5,616 nt of DNA, from NCBI GenBank assembly GCA_945897395.1, contig CAMDFE010000118.1, positions 1 to 5,616 of the forward strand. The letters are read 5' to 3'. The notes beneath the pieces were generated by a model that was given only the letters and a program-made list of their open reading frames with translations, was not told the origin of the DNA and did no database searches. This DNA comes from Chryseobacterium gleum. Its GTDB lineage: Bacteria > Bacteroidota > Bacteroidia > Flavobacteriales_D > Sanyastnellaceae. This document shows positions 1 to 4,995 of the stretch, one piece after another. The position numbers and the translations under genes are program-made. Every line of letters begins with the position of its first letter. Positions within the stretch are counted from its first letter, which is position 1.

Positions 1-193
1 AGAAATTCTTCGTCAGATGAATGGCGGTTGTCAATTACCCTTGGGTGCTTTTGCAGTGAAGGAAGGAAACACGTTTGTTTGTCATTTAGCTTTCGCGAAA
101 ACAGTGAACGACGAGGTGTCTTATTTCAGCATGAGGAACGAAGAACCTCAGCAAATTATCAATCATCTCTTGGGACTAATTCAATCGACATGA
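1..193 (+). CDS. hemC: Hydroxymethylbilane synthase (porphobilinogen deaminase), C-terminal part only
   Basis: This is the last 63 codons of hemC. The reading frame begins at base 2 and stops with TGA at 191-193. The enzyme joins four porphobilinogen units into hydroxymethylbilane in the cytoplasm, the step just before HemD. The key evidence is the block NGGCQLPLGAFAV near the start of the fragment, which matches the family motif GGCQxPxGxxA. Its cysteine (codon at 29-31) is the residue that carries the dipyrromethane cofactor, equivalent to Cys242 of E. coli. The following CHLAFAKTVNDEVSYF stretch fits the small C-terminal domain. About 240 residues, including the catalytic domains 1 and 2, lie upstream of the window. 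The stop codon overlaps the hemD start (ATGA), so the two genes are very likely co-transcribed and translationally coupled. The identification rests on the cofactor motif and on the neighbour. Confidence 0.93.
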   Translation, partial: EILRQMNGGCQLPLGAFAVKEGNTFVCHLAFAKTVNDEVSYFSMRNEEPQQIINHLLGLIQST

Positions 194-834
194 TTGATGT
201 ATTTATAAGTCGAACCAAGGAAGACGCAGCGGAATTGGTTGCGACACTTTCACTTTCGAATTACACTACTTTTTGTCAATCACTTATTTCAATTGAATAC
301 CTTCCTTTTCAAATTCAAAAAGATTTTGACTGGGTGTTTTTTTCTTCATCGAATGGCGCATGTTCTTTCTTCGAGCAAACAACAAATGTGAATGCTAAAT
401 ACGCGGCTATTGGTCCAGCCACGGCTTCAGCCGTGCCTTTCGAGTGTGATTTTGTGGGTGAAGGAACGAACACCGAAGAAATCGCACGAATGTTTTTCCA
501 CTTGGTGGGAAACGAGCGTGTACTTTTTCCCTCAGCCGCAGACAGTCTAAATTCAACTGCGAATCTTTTCGATTTGGAACAGATTGAAATTATTTCAACC
601 TACAAAAAAACACGTTTGGCTTTAGCACTGCCTGAAGCACGGTTATATCTTTTCTCTTCGCCATCGAACGTCTATGCCGCTCAAGAAAAGAATGATTTAG
701 TTGGAATGAATTGCGTGGCATATGGAACGGCTACAGCGAGTGCATTGAAAGCTGCAGGAGTTCGAAACATACATTTAGTTTCTTCGTGGAGTCAAGAGGA
801 AATAGCAAACGACTTGAAGTCGTTGTTGGTTTAA
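190..834 (+). CDS. hemD: Uroporphyrinogen-III synthase
   Basis: A 214-residue protein that cyclises hydroxymethylbilane with inversion of ring D to give uroporphyrinogen III, the branch-point precursor of heme, siroheme and cobalamin. HemD sequences diverge strongly, so the call rests on the fold pattern and the position after hemC. Visible blocks are WVFFSSSNG (48-56), YAAIGPATASAV (71-82), VLFPSAADSL (111-120), a Y-K-K-T at 138-141 in place of the usual vYrT, YLFSSPSNVYA (153-163) and VAYGTATASALKAAGV (176-191). These correspond to the two alternating Rossmann-like halves that close over the substrate. I chose the ATG at 190 because it overlaps the hemC stop as ATGA and gives the expected N-terminus IDVFISR. 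The frame is open back to a TTG at 28, but that stretch is hemC in another frame. The protein is a little shorter than the 240-260 residues common in proteobacteria, with no sign of truncation. Its stop shares TTAA with the opposing uppP stop. Confidence 0.9.
   Translation: MIDVFISRTKEDAAELVATLSLSNYTTFCQSLISIEYLPFQIQKDFDWVFFSSSNGACSFFEQTTNVNAKYAAIGPATASAVPFECDFVGEGTNTEEIARMFFHLVGNERVLFPSAADSLNSTANLFDLEQIEIISTYKKTRLALALPEARLYLFSSPSNVYAAQEKNDLVGMNCVAYGTATASALKAAGVRNIHLVSSWSQEEIANDLKSLLV
808..824. other. Inverted repeat at the convergent hemD/uppP junction, possible weak bidirectional terminator
   Basis: AACGACTT and AAGTCGTT flank a single central G, forming a perfect 17-base palindrome within the last codons of hemD. 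As RNA it can form a 6-bp stem with a 5-base loop on either strand. It lies 7 bases beyond the uppP stop on the minus strand and just ahead of the hemD stop on the plus strand. The following bases are only mildly T-rich in either direction (GTTGGTTT on plus, TGCTATTT on minus), so this is not a textbook intrinsic terminator. The terminator role is inference, based on position and on the lack of any other room for one. Confidence 0.3.
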
Positions 835-1616
835 AGCGAAAGAGAAACACCTCCGAAATAAAGCGCAATAATTATTGCACCTAGCACTATCCGGTAATAA
901 CCGAACGGTTTCAATCCGTATTTGGTCAACAATGCCACAAAGGTTTTTATGGCAATCAGTCCCACGATAAACGCAACTATATTTCCAATTGCAAGCAGCT
1001 TAATATTTTCTGAGTTGAAGAAGTTAGGTACTTCCTCGTAAGCATCTTTCAACTTGAAAACAGTTGCTCCTAACATGGTAGGTACCGCCAAGAAAAAAGA
1101 AAATTCAGCCGCCGCTTTTTTGCTTAGTCCTTGGGTTAATCCGCCAATCACTGTGGCTGCAGAGCGCGATACGCCTGGAATCATGGCTATGCATTGAAAG
1201 AGCCCGATAATAAATGCGCTTTTGTAATTGGGCTCGCGCAGCGAACGTTCGCGAATAAGTTTTTCAATGAAAAGAAATATAATACCACCTACCAACAAGG
1301 CAATTCCAACGTTTAGCACGTTCTCTAAAAGGGCGTCGATTTTATCTGAAAATAGAAATCCGAAAACAGCTGCTGGAATGAAAGCAACTAACAATTTGTA
1401 ATAGAATTCAAACGATTGAAAGAATCGCTTCCAGTATAAAACAACAACACTAAGAATGGCTCCAAGTTGAATGCAAACGATAAAAGCTTTAGTGAAATCT
1501 GAAGAAGGGACACCCATGATTTTCTGAACGATCATCATGTGTCCAGTACTTGAAATGGGAAGGAATTCGGTTAACCCTTCAACGATAGCAAGCAGTATGG
1601 TTTGAAGAATTGTCAA
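831..1616 (-). CDS. uppP: Undecaprenyl-diphosphatase (UppP/BacA family)
   Basis: A 261-residue integral membrane enzyme that dephosphorylates undecaprenyl pyrophosphate, recycling the lipid carrier for peptidoglycan and other surface polymers. Overexpression in other bacteria gives bacitracin resistance. Both family signatures are intact. The first is EGLTEFLPISSTGHM at 13-27, containing the two glutamates E13 and E17 and the histidine H26 that match the E. coli active-site residues. The second is PGVSRSAAT at 147-155, with the catalytic-site arginine R151. Several hydrophobic segments follow in the usual pattern, roughly 41-61, 72-91, 101-122, 134-150, 207-230 and 239-258. The length is close to the E. 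coli protein (273). The start codon is TTG, overlapping the upstream DUF3098 stop as TTGA. No in-frame ATG lies ahead of the first signature, and TTG gives the usual distance to it. A weak GAGG lies about 11 bases upstream of TTG. The gene is probably translated by coupling to DUF3098. Confidence 0.96.
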   Translation of the reverse strand: MTILQTILLAIVEGLTEFLPISSTGHMMIVQKIMGVPSSDFTKAFIVCIQLGAILSVVVLYWKRFFQSFEFYYKLLVAFIPAAVFGFLFSDKIDALLENVLNVGIALLVGGIIFLFIEKLIRERSLREPNYKSAFIIGLFQCIAMIPGVSRSAATVIGGLTQGLSKKAAAEFSFFLAVPTMLGATVFKLKDAYEEVPNFFNSENIKLLAIGNIVAFIVGLIAIKTFVALLTKYGLKPFGYYRIVLGAIIIALYFGGVSLSL

Positions 1617-1870
1617 TGTTTCTCGACCTCTGAAGATTGATTTTTCTTTCCGCGATACATAATGCCAACACCAATAGCAATGTATCCGAGAAGAACAACG
1701 ATTGGTGCAAGAGTGATGCGACGTGCGCTAAAAAGCTCTTCAGCGTTGAACGTGTTTGGATCGGCAGAACCACCGCCGCTCATGAGAATATATCCTAAAA
1801 GCACAACTACCAATCCACCGATAATGATGTAGGCATTGATTTTCGTGAATGGAAACGATAATTTATTCAT
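1613..1870 (-). CDS. DUF3098 family small membrane protein
   Basis: An 85-residue protein of unknown function that I recognise as the DUF3098 family of Bacteroidota. It has two predicted membrane helices (about residues 12-30 and 55-73, numbered from the chosen start). They are separated by a conserved-looking polar loop, LMSGGGSADPNTFNAEELFS, then the RRITLAPIVVLLGY segment, and end in a charged tail (RGKKNQSSEVEKH). From memory, relatives often sit between ftsX and uppP, which suggests a link to the cell envelope, but no activity is established. Here only uppP follows, overlapping by 4 bases (TTGA). An ATG at 1898-1900 would add ten residues (MNYFRFTNFA). I prefer the ATG at 1868-1870 because a promoter-like element at 1887-1917 would start transcription near 1882, downstream of the longer start, and because family members usually begin just before an aromatic-rich F-x-F segment. 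Confidence 0.85.
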   Translation of the reverse strand: MNKLSFPFTKINAYIIIGGLVVVLLGYILMSGGGSADPNTFNAEELFSARRITLAPIVVLLGYIAIGVGIMYRGKKNQSSEVEKH

Positions 1871-1886
1871 AGCAAAATTTGTGAAA

Positions 1887-1917
1887 CGAAAGTAATTCAT
1901 TCAACGGGCTTATCAAA
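1887..1917 (-). promoter_or_regulatory. Bacteroidota-type promoter for DUF3098-uppP
   Basis: On the minus strand, a perfect -33 TTTG (1917-1914) is followed by exactly 19 bases and then TACTTTCG (1894-1887). This differs from the consensus TAnnTTTG at one base. Using the usual spacing, transcription would begin near 1882, about 12 bases before the ATG at 1868-1870. The alternative ATG at 1898-1900 falls inside the promoter spacer. The site is inferred from consensus matching only. Confidence 0.55.
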
Positions 1918-1934
1918 ACAATTTCAGTATTGAG

Positions 1935-1942
1935 TAACTTTG
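1935..1942 (+). promoter_or_regulatory. -7 promoter element for the hydrolase lipoprotein gene
   Basis: TAACTTTG is a perfect match to the Bacteroidota -7 consensus TAnnTTTG. I see no clear TTG or TTTG at the expected -33 position. The G ends at 1942, so the predicted transcription start is near 1947, one base before the ATG at 1948. The mRNA would be leaderless or nearly so. The minus-strand promoter for DUF3098 lies within the same 77-base divergent region. Confidence 0.5.
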
Positions 1943-1947
1943 AACAC

Positions 1948-2922
1948 ATGAAAAACCTCCTTCTTTGGCTTACTTTATCTTCATTCTTCGCTTCATGCAA
2001 TATCTATTCGGTTTACGTGAAGAAGCAAGCGGAAAATTTTGAAGAAGCTGGGATGAAGCGATACGAGAAGACTTTCGATCGCTCAGGAACAATGAGCGGA
2101 GAAACGTATATTGAATTCAAGACCATATACATGACTAGCCCAGAGCGGTTTGATTCAAAAAAGAAAACGCTTCTTCTCATTCACGGTTACCAAGGTGGCG
2201 CCATTGCGCAATGGAGTCCGAACGTTGAAGAACTTTCAAAACATTTTAACATCATAGCACCCGATTTGAACTGTCACGGAAGAACGTATTTCACTTCAGA
2301 CTACAGCATTGAAATGCAAGTAGACTTGGTGAACGAAATGCTTCAATTCAACAAGGAAAAATGGTCTATTGAGAATTTAATAGTCATTGGAAGTTCCTAC
2401 GGAGGACTCGTTGGTGCGCGCTTCGCAGAGAAGCATGCAGAAAAGGTTAGCGCTTATGTAAGTTACGACGGGCTTACCGGATGTTTCAACAAAGCATTTA
2501 CAGATAGCATTGCTATCACTCTTGGTGCGGAGGATGCCTTGGCGCTTTTAAACCCCACTACCGGAAAAGAGGTTAAGAAGCTTATCTCTTTGGAGAAGCC
2601 CGTTCGTATTCCCAGTTTTATTTTGAATCAAGTCGCAGAGCAACATTTCGCGGTTCAGCGCGAGAATAAAATTGCCTTGCTTAACTACTTGAATGAACAC
2701 GAATCGGAGTTGAATGCGCATCGATTTATTTGGAGTGCGCCGGTTTATATTTTATGGGGAAGGAACGATAAGATTATTCCTTTCAAAACCGCTATTTGTT
2801 TAAAGGAATATTATCAGATTCCAGATGATCGTTTTGTGGTGTATGAAAACACGGGTCATGTCATGAACATGCAGAACCCGAAGGACTTCAATAAATGGGT
2901 CATAGAGACCTTTTCAAATTAG
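1948..2922 (+). CDS. Predicted lipoprotein, alpha/beta-hydrolase fold
   Basis: A 324-residue protein with an N-terminal lipoprotein signal: MK, a hydrophobic stretch and the lipobox-like FFASC, so Cys17 is the likely lipidated residue after cleavage. It is probably anchored in the cell envelope. The rest is an alpha/beta-hydrolase domain. It has the oxyanion-hole block LLLIHGYQGG (75-84), the nucleophile elbow G-S-S-Y-G with Ser150, the acid region WGRNDKIIP with Asp274, and the histidine region ENTGHVMNM with His304. All three catalytic-triad residues are therefore present and in order, and activity is expected. The substrate cannot be read from the sequence: esterase, lipase, peptidase or haloalkane-type activities share this fold. 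I chose the ATG at 1948 over an in-frame TTG at 1930 because it gives a proper signal peptide and sits directly after a -7 element. The gene appears to be its own transcription unit. The next gene has a separate promoter element starting one base after this stop. Confidence 0.9.
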   Translation: MKNLLLWLTLSSFFASCNIYSVYVKKQAENFEEAGMKRYEKTFDRSGTMSGETYIEFKTIYMTSPERFDSKKKTLLLIHGYQGGAIAQWSPNVEELSKHFNIIAPDLNCHGRTYFTSDYSIEMQVDLVNEMLQFNKEKWSIENLIVIGSSYGGLVGARFAEKHAEKVSAYVSYDGLTGCFNKAFTDSIAITLGAEDALALLNPTTGKEVKKLISLEKPVRIPSFILNQVAEQHFAVQRENKIALLNYLNEHESELNAHRFIWSAPVYILWGRNDKIIPFKTAICLKEYYQIPDDRFVVYENTGHVMNMQNPKDFNKWVIETFSN

Positions 2923-2930
2923 TATCTTTG
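2923..2930 (+). promoter_or_regulatory. -7 promoter element for aspS
   Basis: TATCTTTG matches the Bacteroidota -7 consensus TAnnTTTG exactly and begins on the base after the hydrolase stop codon (2920-2922). The predicted start is near 2935, giving a leader of about 12 bases before the aspS ATG at 2947. No convincing -33 element is visible at the 19-base spacing. That region would overlap the last codons of the hydrolase gene. Upstream read-through cannot be excluded, because no terminator lies between the two genes. Confidence 0.55.
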
Positions 2931-2946
2931 CAACAAAATAATCAGT

Positions 2947-4701
2947 ATGTATCGTTCGGCAACCTGTGGTGAATTAAGAATTTCAGATGTTGGAAAATCT
3001 GTTGTATTGGCAGGTTGGGTGCAGCGTTCACGCGATTTAGGTGGAATGACTTTCGTTGATTTGCGCGATAGATACGGTCTTACGCAGTTGGCTTTCAACA
3101 TGGATACCAACGCTGCTTTGTGCGAAGCAGCGCGCAAGTGGGGAAGAGAATTTGTTGTTCAGGTGGAAGGAAAAGTGGTTGAGCGCTATTCGAAAAACGC
3201 GAACATGCTTACCGGTGAAATAGAGATTGAAGCAACAGGATGTAAAGTCTTGAATGCCTCGTTAACTCCGCCTTTCACCATTGAAGACGATAGTGACGGA
3301 GGAGATGATTTGCGCATGCAATGGCGCTTCTTAGACTTGAGAAGAAATCCATTGAAGCAAAATTTAATGCTTCGTCACAAGCTCGGAATTGAAACGCGTA
3401 AGTATTTAGACAGTCTTGAGTTTTTAGAAATAGAAACGCCCTATTTAATTAAGTCAACGCCAGAAGGTGCGCGAGATTTTGTGGTTCCTAGCCGCATGAA
3501 TCCTGGACAATTTTATGCTCTTCCGCAATCGCCACAGACGTTCAAACAACTCTTGATGGTAAGTGGTTACGACCGTTATTACCAGATTGTGCGTTGTTTC
3601 CGCGATGAAGATTTACGCGCCGATCGTCAGCCAGAATTCACTCAGATCGACTGTGAAATGGCGTTTGTAGAGCAAGAAGATATTTTGAATACGTTTGAAG
3701 GATTGATTCGTCATTTATTCAAAGCCGTTAAAAACGTTGATATTCCTGAAGTTCCACGCATGCTGTATTCAGAGGCGATGCGCTTGTATGGAAGTGATAA
3801 GCCGGATATTCGTTTCGAAATGACGTTCAAGGACCTTACAGATCTTGGGCAAGGAAAGGGATTTGGTGTGTTCGATAGCGCGCAAACAGTTTTAGGTATC
3901 AACATTACAGGTTGTGCGAGCTACACGCGTGCACAGCTAGATGAGTTAACCGAGTGGATGAAGCGTCCGCAAATTGGCGCGAAGGGATTAATCTACGTGC
4001 GTTGCAACGAAGACGGAAGCTTCAAGTCTTCCGTAGACAAATTCTTCGATGCAGAGGCGTTAGCCGCATGGGGCGCGCGTTGCGAAACGAAGCCAGGTGA
4101 TTTGATTCTAGTGTTGTCGGGCGAATTGAATTCAACCCGAAAACAACTGAATGAATTACGTTTGTTAATGGGCGGAAGATTGGGATTGCGCAATTCGGAA
4201 GTCTTTGCTCCTTTGTGGGTCATGGATTTCCCGTTGTTGGAATTCAACGAAGAGGAAGGAAGATATTTCGCGATGCACCATCCGTTTACTTCACCAAAAC
4301 CCGATCAAATTCATTTGTTAGATACAGATCCTGGATCTGTAAATGCAAATGCCTATGATTTCGTGTTGAATGGGGTTGAAATTGGCGGAGGCTCTATTCG
4401 TATTCACGACCGAAGTGTTCAAGCGCGCATGTTTGATCTGCTTGGATTCACGAAGGAAGAAGCGCAAGCGCAATTTGGATTCTTGTTGAATGCCTTTGAA
4501 TATGGCGCTCCGCCTCACGGAGGACTAGCTTTCGGATTCGATCGTTTGTGCTCGCTATTCGGTGGCAGCGAAGGGATTCGCGATTTTATTGCCTTTCCGA
4601 AAAACAACAGCGGACGTGACGTAATGATAGACGCGCCCTCAACAATTAGCGATGATCAGCTGAATGAACTATCAATTGTTGTAAAAAAGTTGGAGAACTA
4701 A
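2947..4701 (+). CDS. aspS: Aspartyl-tRNA synthetase, bacterial type
   Basis: A 584-residue class II aminoacyl-tRNA synthetase that charges tRNA-Asp with aspartate in the cytoplasm using ATP. The start MYRSATCGELR and the length fit the bacterial family (about 590). Domains in order: an OB-fold anticodon-binding domain (about 1-105, with GWVQRSRDLGGMTFVDLRDR at 23-42); class II motif 1 and the flipping-loop region (about 145-178, ETPYLIKSTPEGARDF); motif 2 (215-235, VRCFRDEDLRADRQPEF with the ATP-binding R217); the bacterial-specific insert (about 280-415); and motif 3 (525-534, GGLAFGFDRL with R533). All expected signature residues are present. Leu31, and possibly Lys83, are the residue types I associate with the discriminating form of the enzyme, which charges only tRNA-Asp. 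This implies a separate asparaginyl-tRNA synthetase elsewhere in the genome. The gene has its own -7 element upstream, and the rpmH promoter begins inside its last codons. No frameshift is seen. Confidence 0.98.
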   Translation: MYRSATCGELRISDVGKSVVLAGWVQRSRDLGGMTFVDLRDRYGLTQLAFNMDTNAALCEAARKWGREFVVQVEGKVVERYSKNANMLTGEIEIEATGCKVLNASLTPPFTIEDDSDGGDDLRMQWRFLDLRRNPLKQNLMLRHKLGIETRKYLDSLEFLEIETPYLIKSTPEGARDFVVPSRMNPGQFYALPQSPQTFKQLLMVSGYDRYYQIVRCFRDEDLRADRQPEFTQIDCEMAFVEQEDILNTFEGLIRHLFKAVKNVDIPEVPRMLYSEAMRLYGSDKPDIRFEMTFKDLTDLGQGKGFGVFDSAQTVLGINITGCASYTRAQLDELTEWMKRPQIGAKGLIYVRCNEDGSFKSSVDKFFDAEALAAWGARCETKPGDLILVLSGELNSTRKQLNELRLLMGGRLGLRNSEVFAPLWVMDFPLLEFNEEEGRYFAMHHPFTSPKPDQIHLLDTDPGSVNANAYDFVLNGVEIGGGSIRIHDRSVQARMFDLLGFTKEEAQAQFGFLLNAFEYGAPPHGGLAFGFDRLCSLFGGSEGIRDFIAFPKNNSGRDVMIDAPSTISDDQLNELSIVVKKLEN

Positions 4702-4719
4702 AAATTATTTGTATATTTG
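4689..4719 (+). promoter_or_regulatory. Bacteroidota-type promoter for rpmH
   Basis: This is the best promoter match in the window. A -33 GTTG (4689-4692) is followed by exactly 19 bases and a perfect -7 element, TATATTTG (4712-4719). The -33 element lies in the third-last sense codon of aspS (Leu582), so the promoter overlaps the end of that gene. The predicted start is near 4724, giving a leader of about 27 bases, somewhat longer than for the other units here. A strong separate promoter would suit the high demand for a ribosomal protein. Confidence 0.65.
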
Positions 4720-4750
4720 TCGCCCGTTGGAAATTTAGCAACAAGAAATT

Positions 4751-4921
4751 ATGAAACGTACTTATCAACCATCGAATACAAAGCGCAGAAACAAACACGG
4801 TTTCCGCAAAAGAATGTCTACCGCAAAGGGCCGTTTGGTTCTTTCATCACGTAGAAGAAAAGGTCGTGAGAAACTAACAGTTTCTGATGAACGTCGTCAC
4901 AAGGGAATCGTTCGCTTATAA
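4751..4921 (+). CDS. rpmH: 50S ribosomal protein L34 (bL34)
   Basis: A 56-residue, strongly basic protein of the large ribosomal subunit. It begins MKRTYQPSNTKRRNKHGFRK and continues RMSTAKGRLVLSSRRRKGRE, then KLTVS. This is the nearly invariant L34 pattern (MKRTxQPSxxKRxxxHGFRxRM, then GRxVLxxRRxKGRxxLTVS), so the identification is secure despite the small size. The E. coli protein ends right after LTVS (46 residues). Here a further tail, DERRHKGIVRL, follows, and tails of this kind are usual in Bacteroidota. The start is the ATG at 4751, 27 bases after the predicted transcription start, with no Shine-Dalgarno sequence but an A-rich stretch before it. The gene has its own promoter and is followed by a strong terminator, so it is probably transcribed alone. 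The rnpA gene that follows rpmH in many bacteria is not here. Confidence 0.98.
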   Translation: MKRTYQPSNTKRRNKHGFRKRMSTAKGRLVLSSRRRKGREKLTVSDERRHKGIVRL

Positions 4922-4941
4922 TAGCGTTGACAATATTGAAC

Positions 4942-4976
4942 AACCGCTCAAATGTATTTTTGGGCGGTTTTTTTTT
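4942..4976 (+). terminator. Strong intrinsic terminator after rpmH
   Basis: AACCGCTCAAA (4942-4952) pairs with TTTGGGCGGTT (4959-4969) to form an 11-bp stem with a single G-U wobble and a 6-base loop (TGTATT). It is followed by a T run, nine Ts in all (4968-4976) counting the end of the stem. It begins 20 bases after the rpmH stop codon. The upstream side lacks a matching long A run, so it should act mainly on plus-strand transcription, ending the rpmH message and separating it from the kinase gene. Confidence 0.93.
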
Positions 4977-4995
4977 GAAAAAATAATACATCATT

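Noticed and set aside
28..189. A longer hemD reading starting at TTG 28, adding 54 residues.
   Set aside because: The added segment overlaps hemC in another frame and resembles no HemD N-terminus. The ATG at 190 gives a standard ATGA coupled start.
1579..1773. A minus-strand reading frame of 64 codons across the DUF3098-uppP junction.
   Set aside because: It overlaps two well-supported genes in a different frame and shows no recognisable family.
3711..4518. Several minus-strand open frames opposite aspS (3711-3905, 3993-4247, 4318-4518), and a similar one at 2919-3137.
   Set aside because: All are antisense to a complete, well-conserved aspS and have no recognisable motif. They are shadows of its codon use.
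4927..4932. TTGACA after rpmH as a sigma-70 type -35 box.
   Set aside because: No TATAAT-like sequence lies 16-18 bases downstream. The region there is the terminator stem, and Bacteroidota use a different promoter consensus.
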